Shown in pieces: positions 51,859 through 61,322 of a DNA stretch of 64,000 nucleotides. The stretch covers positions 1-64,000 of the forward strand of contig CABXRR010000001.1 in the NCBI GenBank assembly GCA_902514695.1. Direction: 5' to 3'. The stretch's first letter is position 1. The number at the start of each line of letters is the position of its first letter. Below the pieces are notes generated by a model that was given only the letters and a program-made list of their open reading frames with translations, ran no database searches and had not been told where the DNA came from. The position numbers and the translations under genes were made by a program. Origin of the DNA: an uncultured Pelagibacteraceae bacterium (GTDB lineage Bacteria > Pseudomonadota > Alphaproteobacteria > Pelagibacterales > Pelagibacteraceae).

Positions 51859-53217
51859 TTAATATCTCCCTAAACAAACATCATCTATGCAAATAAATTG
51901 GGATGAATCATTCAGCAGTTTATCATTTGTATACCCTTCCCACCTAGGTCTTGATTTTAGATGATAGGAGAGATTGCCTGCATTCCATTCATTCCCTGTT
52001 ACAAATTCAATTTCTTTATCAAAATTTTTATCCCATGTAATCTGTACCTTGGTGGCAATATCTTTTCCTGGATAGTCTGTACGCTTATCTGTTTGAGATA
52101 TTGAAACGTATGAATAAATTATAGGCGATAAAAAAAAGAAAAACAGAAAACCATATAAAAAAGAATTTAATTTTTTTAAGTTTATTTGAGTTTGAAATAT
52201 ATAAATAAATAAAACTCCAAAAAAAGAATAAAAAGGTGTCATCCACATTGATCTAATTTTTGAACCTGTTACGATCGAAGTTAAAAGCAATAAGGCTATA
52301 GGCAAAATATTTATAAATATTAAAAATAAAAGTTTTTTGTCATTCAAATTTATTTTAAATTTTATTTTTTTTACCAATAACCAAATTAAAAATAAAAATG
52401 GAATTAATATTCCTGCTTGTTTAAGTAAAAAAATAATTGGATATTTTAAATGATCTATAAAACTTAATTCGTCCAATCCTGCTCTCTTTAAACCATATGT
52501 GATTGTTATAAAGTCATTATTATAAAGCCAAATAAAATGGGGCACTAACAATACCAAAAATACCTCTAAGGTTATCAAATATTTAAAATCAAACTTTTTA
52601 GTTTTTTTGAAAAAAATAATATAAATAAATAATAGATCTATTGATATTAAAAGATAAATAAAAAGATATTTTGATAAAAAACCTATCGCAGCGAACAAGC
52701 CAACTAAAAAGCAATCTAAAAATTTTATTTCTTTTTTGTCGTAAACTTTCCAAGAATAGTAAACTACTAATGACCAGAATGGTAATTGACTAACATTTAC
52801 ATTAAATTCTGGTGTCGTAAAATTAAAAAAATAAATAGCTTCCAATAATAAAACTGAAATTAAACTCAATTTTGAATTTTTCAAAATTTCATTAGCAAAT
52901 TTAAATATGAAAAAAAATGATATTAAAATAAAAATTTGACTTAATAAATAATAAGCCCAATCTTGAGATCCAAAAATTTGAAAAAAAACTTCAGAAAAAA
53001 ATGCACTTGCTGGAGGATGTTTATTAAAGCCCCAGTCCAAATTACTTCCCCAGGCTAATGCTTCTATTGTATCTAAAGGTAAATTCTTATTTGTTAGTGT
53101 CGGAATTAAAGTCCAAATTATTAAATGAGATAAAACAAAAATAAAAAAAATATTATTTATATTTCTATTCAAAGCATTCATTAATAAATATTTACAATAA
53201 TTAAGGTTGCTTGACAC
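51859..53217 (-). CDS. Glycosyltransferase family 39-like membrane protein
   Basis: Multi-TM; LPLDTIEALAWGSNLDWGFNKHPPASAFFSEVFFQIFGSQDWAYYLLSQ. Confidence 0.78.
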   Translation of the reverse strand: MSSNLNYCKYLLMNALNRNINNIFFIFVLSHLIIWTLIPTLTNKNLPLDTIEALAWGSNLDWGFNKHPPASAFFSEVFFQIFGSQDWAYYLLSQIFILISFFFIFKFANEILKNSKLSLISVLLLEAIYFFNFTTPEFNVNVSQLPFWSLVVYYSWKVYDKKEIKFLDCFLVGLFAAIGFLSKYLFIYLLISIDLLFIYIIFFKKTKKFDFKYLITLEVFLVLLVPHFIWLYNNDFITITYGLKRAGLDELSFIDHLKYPIIFLLKQAGILIPFLFLIWLLVKKIKFKINLNDKKLLFLIFINILPIALLLLTSIVTGSKIRSMWMTPFYSFFGVLFIYIFQTQINLKKLNSFLYGFLFFFFLSPIIYSYVSISQTDKRTDYPGKDIATKVQITWDKNFDKEIEFVTGNEWNAGNLSYHLKSRPRWEGYTNDKLLNDSSQFICIDDVCLGRY

Positions 53218-53260
53218 CCCTAATTTGCTGAATATACTCCCTCGAATTCAATTATAAAAT

Positions 53261-53785
53261 ATGCCTAAAACCAGCAAACTAAAAAAAAAAGTTACAAAAG
53301 CTAAAAGTAAAACAATAAAAAAAACAAAACCAAAACTAGCTAGTAAACCTAAAGAGATTAATAAAGGTCCTGTAAAAATTTCTAAAGTATATATTCCGAA
53401 AGATACTGAAAAATATATGTGTGAAAAACATAAAGTTTTTTTTAGAATGAAATTACAAGAATGGAAAAAAGAATTGGTTAAGGCCAACAATGAGGCTCTT
53501 TATAATGGCAGCATGGATGATAACAGCATTTCTGCTGATATAGTCGATCAAGCAAGTTCTTACACTGATAAGAATGTTGAAATGAAAGCTATCAACAGGC
53601 AAATCAAATTAATTTCTGAAATTGATAAAGCTTTGCTTAGAATTAAAGATGATACATACGGTTATTGTTTGGATACAGCTGAACCTATTGGTCTTAAAAG
53701 ACTAATGGCTAGACCAGTGGCAAAATACACAATTGCTGCTCAAGAAAAACATGAAAAAAATGAGAAAGTTCATGCAGATGAGTAA
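53261..53785 (+). CDS. dksA: RNA polymerase-binding transcription factor DksA family
   Basis: MKLQEWKKELVKANNEALYNGSMDDN...DQAS; ALLRIKDDTYGYCLDTAEPIGLKRLMARPVAKYTIAAQE. Confidence 0.92.
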   Translation: MPKTSKLKKKVTKAKSKTIKKTKPKLASKPKEINKGPVKISKVYIPKDTEKYMCEKHKVFFRMKLQEWKKELVKANNEALYNGSMDDNSISADIVDQASSYTDKNVEMKAINRQIKLISEIDKALLRIKDDTYGYCLDTAEPIGLKRLMARPVAKYTIAAQEKHEKNEKVHADE

Positions 53786-53906
53786 AAAAAGAAAAAAAAA
53801 CAAACCTGTTCATAATCCAATTACTTATAATTTTACGAAAAAGTATATTTACTTTTATTATGCTTTCTTTTGGATCCTGTTATTAATATTTGTATTTACT
53901 AGATGA
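53778..53906 (+). CDS. Small basic single-TM protein (42 aa) overlapping the dksA 3' end
   Basis: MSKKRKKNKPVHNPITYNFTKKYIYFYYAFFWILLLIFVFTR*; ATG lies inside the dksA stop region (gcagATGAGTAA). Not in the supplied ORF track. Confidence 0.5.
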   Translation: MSKKRKKNKPVHNPITYNFTKKYIYFYYAFFWILLLIFVFTR

Positions 53907-54007
53907 ATAAAAAATTTGTTTTAATAGTTATTATAATACTTGCTATAGAACTATCAGGTTATGGGATTATAAGCTCACTAATGAGACTTTTAAGTTCTAT
54001 GAATTAA
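53903..54007 (+). CDS. Small hydrophobic protein (34 aa), ATGA-coupled to the preceding ORF
   Basis: MNKKFVLIVIIILAIELSGYGIISSLMRLLSSMN*; start overlaps the upstream TGA as ATGA. Confidence 0.42.
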   Translation: MNKKFVLIVIIILAIELSGYGIISSLMRLLSSMN

Positions 54008-54034
54008 TTTGCGTCTAAAACTGTTGATTAAACC

Positions 54035-54481
54035 TTAATTAAAGACTTTTATTTTATTTCCTATTTCAATACTTGAAGAGGATAATATTTGACATCTTAA
54101 ACCGCCTCTTCTTAAAAATTCTTTAATTATGTTATCCTGATCCAACAATTCACATAAATGCCTGCATGGACGACATAAATCGATTCCTTCCAGCTCTACT
54201 TCACCAACAAGAAATTTTTTTCCTATAAGATCATTTAATCTAATTCCTTTGGTAATAATATTTCTTCTAAAATCTATGTACGGAATATTTAATCCATATT
54301 TAATATTATAATAATCAATATTTTCTGACTCTATAAGGGATAGTTGACTATAAGGATCATTAAATTCCTTAAAATGTCTATCACCTATTATCCCTTGATT
54401 AGCTAAAACCTCAATGGAATTTACTTCTTTTATTTTTTGATTATTATTATTTGTAATTCCTAATTTGTATACATTTGACAT
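54035..54481 (-). CDS. MOSC domain protein
   Basis: NQGIIGDRHFKEFNDPYSQLSLIESE; IDLCRPCRHLCELL. Confidence 0.82.
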   Translation of the reverse strand: MSNVYKLGITNNNNQKIKEVNSIEVLANQGIIGDRHFKEFNDPYSQLSLIESENIDYYNIKYGLNIPYIDFRRNIITKGIRLNDLIGKKFLVGEVELEGIDLCRPCRHLCELLDQDNIIKEFLRRGGLRCQILSSSSIEIGNKIKVFN

Positions 54482-54488
54482 TAATTAA

Positions 54489-55280
54489 TTAATTTGCATC
54501 TAAAACTGCGTGTAAAAATTGTTTAGTTCTCTCGTTTTGAGGGTCACCAAATAGTTGTTCTGGAGGTCCTTGTTCAAAAATTTTTCCTTCATTAAAAAAG
54601 CAAACTCTATCTGAGATCTCTCTGGCAAACCCCATTTGGTGGGTAACCATTATCATAGTTAAGCTGTGTTCTTTATTAAGAGATCTAATAACGTTTAAAA
54701 CTTCGCCAACAACTTCAGGATCTAATGCTGAAGTTATCTCATCTAATAGCATTACCTTAGGTCTCATGGCTAAAGCTCTTGCAATAGCCACTCTTTGTTG
54801 TTGACCGCCTGATAATCTACTTGGATGTTGATCTTTCTTATCTGTTAGACCAACAAGTTCTAACAACTCTAAAGCTCTTTCCTCTGCTTCTTCTTTTTTC
54901 ATACCCAGCACTTCAACTGGAGCTTCAATACAATTTTGCAGAGCTGTCATATGTGGAAACAAATTAAATTGTTGAAATACCATACCTATTTTTGATCTTC
55001 TTTCTCTTAAATATTTTTCATTCGCTTCAACTAAACTTCCATTAGAGTCCATATGTGTTAAAGGTTCTCCATCTAAATTGATTACTCCTCCATTTATCTT
55101 TTCTAAAGTCATTAAAACTCTTAATACTGTTGTTTTTCCTGAACCAGAAGGGCCTATAATTGAAACCATTTCATTTTTTTTAATTTCAAGATTCAGTTTA
55201 TCTAAAACAACTAGATCACCATATTGTTTAGTTACCTCATCAAACTTAACTATAATTTCGTCTGTCTTATTTTTATTCAT
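54489..55280 (-). CDS. ehuA: Amino acid/ectoine-type ABC transporter ATP-binding protein
   Basis: Walker A GPSGSGKTTVLR, LSGGQQQRVAIARALAMRPKVMLLDEITSALDPE; first gene of the array order with two permeases and an SBP. Confidence 0.8.
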   Translation of the reverse strand: MNKNKTDEIIVKFDEVTKQYGDLVVLDKLNLEIKKNEMVSIIGPSGSGKTTVLRVLMTLEKINGGVINLDGEPLTHMDSNGSLVEANEKYLRERRSKIGMVFQQFNLFPHMTALQNCIEAPVEVLGMKKEEAEERALELLELVGLTDKKDQHPSRLSGGQQQRVAIARALAMRPKVMLLDEITSALDPEVVGEVLNVIRSLNKEHSLTMIMVTHQMGFAREISDRVCFFNEGKIFEQGPPEQLFGDPQNERTKQFLHAVLDAN

Positions 55281-55283
55281 AAT

Positions 55284-55961
55284 TTATTTTTTAATTTTTC
55301 CTTGTGATATATTAACATCTCTTTCAAGTTTTCTAATCCACATTGCTGCAGGAATTGATAAAGTTAAAAATATAATACCTACTAACGTATAAGGTTCTAA
55401 ATATCTATAATTGTAGCCACCAACTGCTGTAGCTGCATGAAATAATTCTGCAACACCAATTGTTGATAAAAGCGGTGTATCTTTAAATATTCCAACTAAA
55501 TAATTTCCCATTCCAGGAATAGCTATAGGAAATGCTTGAGGAAGAACTATTCTTCTATATGTGTAAATTGTAGAAAAATTTAAAGCTCTGCAAGCTTCCC
55601 ATTGTGTTTTTGAAACTCCCTCAAGTGCTCCACGATATACTTCTGACATATATGTTCCAAAGTGAAGACCAATAGTTATCATTCCACACACCCAAGCAGA
55701 TAAAGTAATACCAAACTGTGGTAGCACAAAATATACAAAAAATAATTGTATTAGTAATGGAGTTGATCTTATGAACTCAACTATTTCTCTGTTAACCCAA
55801 TTAAAAATTTTAGAGGGTGTTCTTTGCGCTAATAAAAAAAACAACCCAACAATCAAAGCGATTGCATATCCTACACCAGCCGCAAGAATAGTGTTAAGTG
55901 TTGCAATTGCCATTTGGGGCAATATTTCATAAGTAAAATCCCATCTCCAACCCATTTCCAT
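55284..55961 (-). CDS. ehuD: Polar amino acid/ectoine-type ABC transporter permease
   Basis: HisMQ-type EFIRSTPLLIQLFFVYFVLPQFGI; WEACRALNFSTIYTYRRIVLPQAFPIAIPGMGNYLV. Confidence 0.78.
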   Translation of the reverse strand: MEMGWRWDFTYEILPQMAIATLNTILAAGVGYAIALIVGLFFLLAQRTPSKIFNWVNREIVEFIRSTPLLIQLFFVYFVLPQFGITLSAWVCGMITIGLHFGTYMSEVYRGALEGVSKTQWEACRALNFSTIYTYRRIVLPQAFPIAIPGMGNYLVGIFKDTPLLSTIGVAELFHAATAVGGYNYRYLEPYTLVGIIFLTLSIPAAMWIRKLERDVNISQGKIKK

Positions 55962-55964
55962 AAA

Positions 55965-56636
55965 TTAAGCTTTCTCCTTTCCAACTTTTCTAGCTGCTAA
56001 AACTTCTAACCATCTTAAAAATGGGACCAATGCAAATCTAGCCATTATATAATAAATAAGTAATGCTGTTCCAAAACATTGTGCTGATAGCCAAGTAATA
56101 GAGTTAATTTGTTTTGCTTCAAAAGTTAGATCAACTACGGTAACTAATGCTACTAATGCAGTAGCTTTTAATAATTCTACAGTTAAATTTGCTGCGGGTG
56201 GCAATATTATTGGAAAAATTTGAGGAATAATAATTCTTTTAATTCTTTTTGCTGGAGTAAAATTTAATGAATGAGCTGCCTCCCACTGTCCTTTGGGTAC
56301 CGCAAGTATTCCAGCTCTAACTATTTCAGCGCCATATGCTCCAAAATTAAGACCTAGTGCTACTACTCCTGCTGTAAAAGCTTCTAATGATATTCCAAAA
56401 AATGGTAAGACATAATAAGCCCAAAATAATTGTACTAATAAAGAAGTACCTCTAAAAAATTCTATGTAAACTGTAGCTGTACCTTGTATTAACGGATTTT
56501 TGGAAAGCCTCATCAAGCCAAATATCATAGAAATAATTACATAAAGAATCATTGAACAAACAAGTACCTTCACAGTTGTAACTGTCCCAAGCAAAAGAGT
56601 TATTCCATGTTCGTTTAAAAATTCAAAATAAGTCAA
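55965..56636 (-). CDS. ehuC: Polar amino acid/ectoine-type ABC transporter permease
   Basis: EFFRGTSLLVQLFWAYYVLPFFGISLEAF; GQWEAAHSLNFTPAKRIKRIIIPQIFPIILPPAANLTVELLKATALV. Confidence 0.78.
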   Translation of the reverse strand: MTYFEFLNEHGITLLLGTVTTVKVLVCSMILYVIISMIFGLMRLSKNPLIQGTATVYIEFFRGTSLLVQLFWAYYVLPFFGISLEAFTAGVVALGLNFGAYGAEIVRAGILAVPKGQWEAAHSLNFTPAKRIKRIIIPQIFPIILPPAANLTVELLKATALVALVTVVDLTFEAKQINSITWLSAQCFGTALLIYYIMARFALVPFLRWLEVLAARKVGKEKA

Positions 56637-56657
56637 ACAAATACCTTTAAATTTTAA

Positions 56658-56687
56658 AAACCAGGCAACAATTAAGTTGCCTGGTTT
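56658..56687 (-). terminator. Intercistronic hairpin downstream of the ABC substrate-binding gene
   Basis: 12-bp perfect inverted repeat AAACCAGGCAAC / GTTGCCTGGTTT, 6-nt loop, followed on the minus strand by TTTTT-rich sequence. Confidence 0.8.
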
Positions 56688-56708
56688 ATTTTTTAATAAA
56701 TAATTAAA

Positions 56709-57554
56709 TTATTTAGTTGAGCAAGCCCACGCAGTACTCATGTCTGGTGGAGGAAGTTGAGCTTTATCATACCCATACTCTCCAGCTCTTTTCAACATAG
56801 TTGCTGGGTTAGCCATAACTTTAGCTAGAGCTGCATTAAATGCTTCTCTAAATTTGTCATCACCTTTTCTAAATCCAATACCTACGACGTTTAAAGTTTC
56901 CTTAGGCATTAATTTTGGATCAGTAACCTCAAATTTTCCATTAGTTTTTTTCTCATGCTCTTTAGCGCCAAAGAATGTCTGAACTGCAACGTCAGCTCTG
57001 CCAGCTTTCATTGCTGCTAAAATACCAACTTCACCTTCGACTAAAAGCATTTGACTGTCAGGCACACCATATTTTTTAGCTGCTTCTACAGTATTAAATC
57101 CAGTTCCAGTAACTAATTTAGCTCCAGTTGAAATAACATCCGCATAATTATTAATGTTTTTTGGATTTCCTTTTGGTACTAGCATTGCATCACCAAATAC
57201 ACCTATAGGATCTGAAAAGTCCATATTTTCGCATCTACTTTTTAAGATATACATTCCACCAGTAATCATATCTGCACGGTCTGCATTCAATCCTGGAATT
57301 AGCCCTGACCATTCAAAAACTTTTGTTTCATGTTCAGTGATACCCATCTCTTCTAGAACTGTTAATGCTATCATATTAACAAATCCTAATGCTTCACCAC
57401 CATCTCCAGCGTAAGCCCATGGCACTGCTGTTCCAAAACCTAGTCTTAATTTGTGTCCATCCGCAAGTCTTTCAGTAAGAGTTTTCGCACTTACAGAAGA
57501 AATTGAAAAAAGAAGCACAAGTAAAACTGTTAATGATTTAAATATTTTACTCAT
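56709..57554 (-). CDS. ehuB: ABC transporter substrate-binding protein, ectoine/hydroxyectoine-type (EhuB-like)
   Basis: Signal peptide; LRLGFGTAVPWAYAGDGGEALGFVNMIALTVLEEMGI; ADMITGGMYILKSRCENMDFSDPI. Confidence 0.72.
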   Translation of the reverse strand: MSKIFKSLTVLLVLLFSISSVSAKTLTERLADGHKLRLGFGTAVPWAYAGDGGEALGFVNMIALTVLEEMGITEHETKVFEWSGLIPGLNADRADMITGGMYILKSRCENMDFSDPIGVFGDAMLVPKGNPKNINNYADVISTGAKLVTGTGFNTVEAAKKYGVPDSQMLLVEGEVGILAAMKAGRADVAVQTFFGAKEHEKKTNGKFEVTDPKLMPKETLNVVGIGFRKGDDKFREAFNAALAKVMANPATMLKRAGEYGYDKAQLPPPDMSTAWACSTK

Positions 57555-57648
57555 ATTTTTCTCCCCATTATTTTAATTAAGAAATAATTAAATCAAAAAA
57601 GATTTAAAAAGTATAGTTGAAAAATTACAATCTCAAGTTGATAATAAA

Positions 57649-58437
57649 TTATTTTATAAGGACATTGTCACCGATATTTACTTGTCCATCATTAAGGGCA
57701 GTAAGATAAACTCCCATATCGAAATGATTATAATTTTTTTTTAAAGACTGAAGTAAGTTTAAACTATTATCATCAGTATTTGGTTTTAAATTAATTGCAA
57801 CACATCTTGGTATATTTTTTTCAACTCTAAATGAAATATTATTTATTTTAATTATTTTTCCAATCCAATTTCTTTCTTCCCAAGCCTCCATTCCATCGGC
57901 ATGAATATTGCCTCTAAATCTTTGAGGTTCTATTATCTGATTAGTTTTTTTTTCGAAATCCTCAATACTTTTATTATTTAGAAAGGATATTGAGTGAGTT
58001 AAGATAGTTTTATTTGAGATTGATGTATCAAAAAAAGGGGTGTCCGCATTTTTCATCAAGAATATTGGTTTTTGAAGAGAATTTTCTAATTCTAAAATTT
58101 TGTTTGAAAGTAAATCATATTCACTTGTCTTGGCTGTGTCGATTGACAAAATTTCATTGTTTTTATGAGTAAATTTCAATTTATTATCATTAAATTCAAA
58201 ATTGTACTTATTCAATGCAGGAGAGTTTTTAAGAGTTAAGATTTTATTCCATTTACCTCTTCTCTCATCAAGATTTTTTTCAAATAATTTTACTTGGCTT
58301 AATTCTAAACCCTTCGAAAATGCAAAAATTCTATCTCCAACTATTCCTATATCTTTTTTTATTTTACAATTACCAAGATTTTGAAATGATATTGATTTTA
58401 CTGGGCAGTAATTTATTGAAGAAATAGATGCGGTCAT
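57649..58437 (-). CDS. MOSC domain protein with N-terminal MOSC_N-like region
   Basis: ISSINYCPVKSISFQNL, GIVGDRIFAF, FRGNIHADGMEAWEERNWIGK, RCVAINLKPNTD. Confidence 0.82.
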   Translation of the reverse strand: MTASISSINYCPVKSISFQNLGNCKIKKDIGIVGDRIFAFSKGLELSQVKLFEKNLDERRGKWNKILTLKNSPALNKYNFEFNDNKLKFTHKNNEILSIDTAKTSEYDLLSNKILELENSLQKPIFLMKNADTPFFDTSISNKTILTHSISFLNNKSIEDFEKKTNQIIEPQRFRGNIHADGMEAWEERNWIGKIIKINNISFRVEKNIPRCVAINLKPNTDDNSLNLLQSLKKNYNHFDMGVYLTALNDGQVNIGDNVLIK

Positions 58438-58454
58438 ATATTCTTTTTAATAAT

Positions 58455-59282
58455 ATGTCTTATCTTTCCTCAAATCAACTCAAACAGTATAGAGATGAGG
58501 GTTTTGTTTCTCCAATAAATATTTTCTCAAAAGAAAAGGCAAAAGAAATAAGAAATGAAATCGAATTGATTGAAAACAGAATTCCTGGTGAATTAGAAAA
58601 ATCAGGTAGATATAATGCTCATTTAATTTCACCGCTGTTAGATGAAGTTACACATAATTCAAAAATTTTAGATGCTGTTCAAAGTTTAATTGGTGAAAAT
58701 ATACTTGTTTGTGGAACAACATTATTTATTAAAAATCCAAATGAAAAAGGATTTGTTAGTTATCATCAGGATGCTAAATATATTGGCCTAGAGCCTCATA
58801 ATTGGGTGACTGCTTGGGTTGCAATAACTGACTCAAATGAAAAAAATGGGTGTATGAGAATGTGGTCAGGTTCACACAAAGATAACCTGAAAGAACACGA
58901 TCAGAAATTTAATGAGGGTAATTTATTAACTAGAGGTCAAACTGTTAAAAATGTGCCAAAAGATGAAACGACCCCTCTTGTTTTGGAGGCTGGACAAATG
59001 TCACTACATCACCCAACTGTTGTTCATGGCTCAGAACTTAACAAAAGTAATGATCGAAGGATAGGTTTTGTAATTCAAAGTTATATTGGAACGAATGTAA
59101 AACAAGTTTTAGGTAAAAATAGTGTTCAGCTTGCAAGAGGAGTTGATAAATTTAATTATCATGAAATGATTGGTAGACCTCAAAATTTACTTGATACACA
59201 AGATATTAAATTAAAAAAACAAGAAAATGATAATCTTCAGGAAATTTTTTATAAAGGTTCAGATAAAAAAGGTAAATTTTAA
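58455..59282 (+). CDS. Phytanoyl-CoA dioxygenase (PhyH) family protein
   Basis: LKQYRDEGFVSPINIFS; SYHQDAKYIGLEPHNWVTAWVAITDSNEKNGCMRMWSGSHKD; SLHHPTVVHGSELNKSNDRRIGFVI. ATG 58455 preferred over ATG 58428. Confidence 0.88.
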   Translation: MSYLSSNQLKQYRDEGFVSPINIFSKEKAKEIRNEIELIENRIPGELEKSGRYNAHLISPLLDEVTHNSKILDAVQSLIGENILVCGTTLFIKNPNEKGFVSYHQDAKYIGLEPHNWVTAWVAITDSNEKNGCMRMWSGSHKDNLKEHDQKFNEGNLLTRGQTVKNVPKDETTPLVLEAGQMSLHHPTVVHGSELNKSNDRRIGFVIQSYIGTNVKQVLGKNSVQLARGVDKFNYHEMIGRPQNLLDTQDIKLKKQENDNLQEIFYKGSDKKGKF

Positions 59283-59909
59283 TTAAATTTTTGGAATTAT
59301 CGAGCCATTGTTATAGAGGTCATAACCTTTTATAACAGCATCACGATTTGCAATATCTAAATACCATCTAGAAAGACTTTTAAAATTCTTAAGCCCTATA
59401 TCATGCCATTCATGTCTAGCAATCCATGGCCATGTTGCAATGTCAGCTATAGAATATTTGTCTCCAGCAAGATATTTAGAATTTTCTAAACGATTATCGA
59501 GGTCTTGATAAATTTTTTTGGTAATCTTAAAATATCTTTCCTCACCAAATTCACTCTTACCAGAATTGTAATGATGAAATTGATGATGCTGACCTATCAT
59601 TGGACCTACATATCCCATTTGTGCCATTAACCATTGATTTATTTTAAGTCGGTTTTCTTTATTATAAAACTTTCCACTCTTTTCTCCTAAATACATTAAG
59701 ATAGCACCAGACTCAAAAATAGTTTCATTAGCATCATGATCAATAATTACTGGTATCTTACTGAATGGACTTATCTTTACAAATTCCTCTTTGAACTGTT
59801 CTCCTTTAGATAAATCTATTTTGGAAAGTTTGTATTTAAAATCAATTTCTTCAAGCATAATGCTTATTTTTTTACCATTAGGAGTATCGGCTGAGAATAA
59901 CTCAATCAC
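59283..59909 (-). CDS. Glutathione S-transferase family protein
   Basis: IELFSADTPNGKKISIMLEEI, SPFSKIPVIIDHDANETIFESGAILMYLGEK, YSIADIATWPWIARHEW. Confidence 0.9.
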   Translation of the reverse strand: MIELFSADTPNGKKISIMLEEIDFKYKLSKIDLSKGEQFKEEFVKISPFSKIPVIIDHDANETIFESGAILMYLGEKSGKFYNKENRLKINQWLMAQMGYVGPMIGQHHQFHHYNSGKSEFGEERYFKITKKIYQDLDNRLENSKYLAGDKYSIADIATWPWIARHEWHDIGLKNFKSLSRWYLDIANRDAVIKGYDLYNNGSIIPKI

Positions 59910-60921
59910 CTTTTACACCAAGACGATCTTTAATTGTTTTGGAAGAAGTCGTAAATTCAAATCTATATTTTTCATTTGGTCTTGCTAATTTAAAACATGC
60001 TCTTGCAGCTAAAGCACCCTCATGAAAACCTGATAAAATAAGTTTTAATTTACCTGGATAGCTGCATATATCGCCCACAGCATAAATACCTTTTTGATTT
60101 GTCTCAAATTTTTCTGTATCTACTTCAATAGTTTTTTTATCAATATTCAATCCCCAGTTTGCTATAGGACCAAGTTGCATAATTAGTCCAAAAAACCCTA
60201 ACGCATAATCTGAGTTAAGAGTTTTGGTCTCTTTATCATCATTTTTGATATCAATACTTTCTAATTGGTCATCACCCTTTATGGAACTCATTTGATATTT
60301 TGTATAAAGATTTATTTTTCCATCTTTTGCAAGTTCGTGTACTTTATCGACAGTTGCCTGAGCACCTCTAAAATCTTCTCTTCTATGAACTAAATTTACC
60401 TTTGAATTTTTTGATAACTCTACTGCCCAATCTAAAGCACTATCCCCACCACCAAATATTGTTACAGTTTTTCCTTTAAATATACTTTTATCTTTAATTG
60501 AATAAAGAACTGATTTATTTTCCAATTTTTCACACTCTTTAACAGGAAATTTTCTTGGTTCAAATGATCCAACTCCTCCAGCTATAATTACATTTGGAGT
60601 TTGAAATGTTGTACCGTTGTTCGTTTTAACAATCCAGTTATCTCCCTCTTTTTTTACCTCATCTACTCTTTCACTTAAATGAAATTTAATATTAAAAGGT
60701 TTTATTTGATTAATTAAGTTGTTAGTCAATTCCCCTCCAGTACATTCTGGTACAGCAGGAATATCATAAATAGGTTTATCTGGATAAAGCTCAATGCATT
60801 GACCTCCAATTTTATCTAAATTATCTACAATCTCACAGTTAAGACCAATCAATTTTAATTGATGAGCTGTAAATAAACCTGTGGGTCCCGCTCCAATAAT
60901 TAATGCATCTGTTTTATTCAT
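59902..60921 (-). CDS. Thioredoxin-reductase-like ferredoxin-NADP reductase
   Basis: ALIIGAGPTGLFTAHQLKLIG, GGQCIELYPDKPIYDIPAVPE, VTIFGGGDSALDWAVELS, GIYAVGDICSYPGKLKLILSGFHEGALAA. Confidence 0.9.
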   Translation of the reverse strand: MNKTDALIIGAGPTGLFTAHQLKLIGLNCEIVDNLDKIGGQCIELYPDKPIYDIPAVPECTGGELTNNLINQIKPFNIKFHLSERVDEVKKEGDNWIVKTNNGTTFQTPNVIIAGGVGSFEPRKFPVKECEKLENKSVLYSIKDKSIFKGKTVTIFGGGDSALDWAVELSKNSKVNLVHRREDFRGAQATVDKVHELAKDGKINLYTKYQMSSIKGDDQLESIDIKNDDKETKTLNSDYALGFFGLIMQLGPIANWGLNIDKKTIEVDTEKFETNQKGIYAVGDICSYPGKLKLILSGFHEGALAARACFKLARPNEKYRFEFTTSSKTIKDRLGVKGD

Positions 60922-61242
60922 TTAACTTTGTTTGGAAGGTATATTGACTGTTAAACCATCCAATTCATCCGAAATTATTATTTGACAACTCAGTCTACTA
61001 TTTTTTTTTGGTTCAAACGCCATATCTAACATATCTTCTTCACCATCTTCTTTTGGAGTTACCTTATCAAACCAATCATCTTTAACATATACATGACATG
61101 TCGCACACGCCATTCCTCCCCCACAGTCTGCATCAATACCTGGAATATCATTCTGAACAGCTCCTTCCATTACGGTTAAGCCATTTTGAACTTCAACTGT
61201 ATGAACTTGATTGTCATGTGTGACGTAAGTTATTTTTGCCAT
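60922..61242 (-). CDS. 2Fe-2S ferredoxin
   Basis: [52 protein letters not shown]; start at ATG 61242, since the longer frame to 61290 runs into a terminator. Confidence 0.92.
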   Translation of the reverse strand: MAKITYVTHDNQVHTVEVQNGLTVMEGAVQNDIPGIDADCGGGMACATCHVYVKDDWFDKVTPKEDGEEDMLDMAFEPKKNSRLSCQIIISDELDGLTVNIPSKQS

Positions 61243-61261
61243 GATTATTATATAGTTATGC

Positions 61262-61299
61262 AAAAAAATAGGGCAAGTATGTGAAAACATACTCGCCCT
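61262..61299 (-). terminator. Rho-independent terminator downstream of proteorhodopsin
   Basis: Minus strand AGGGCGAGTATGT-TTTC-ACATACTTGCCCT followed by ATTTTTTT. Confidence 0.93.
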
Positions 61300-61322
61300 A
61301 AAATTATTTAATTACTTTGTAA

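Noticed and set aside
53281-53330. Poly-Lys stretch at the dksA N terminus as a possible programmed frameshift site
   Set aside because: Lys-rich A-runs are expected in AT-rich genomes and the frame continues intact; no alternate-frame product of note.
53248-53490. 80-aa hydrophobic minus-strand ORF opposite dksA
   Set aside because: Hydrophobicity arises from the complement of the Lys-rich dksA N terminus; dksA motifs are clear.
60922-61290. Extended ferredoxin start at 61290
   Set aside because: The extra 16 residues would be encoded by the proteorhodopsin terminator hairpin; ATG 61242 fits ferredoxin family starts.
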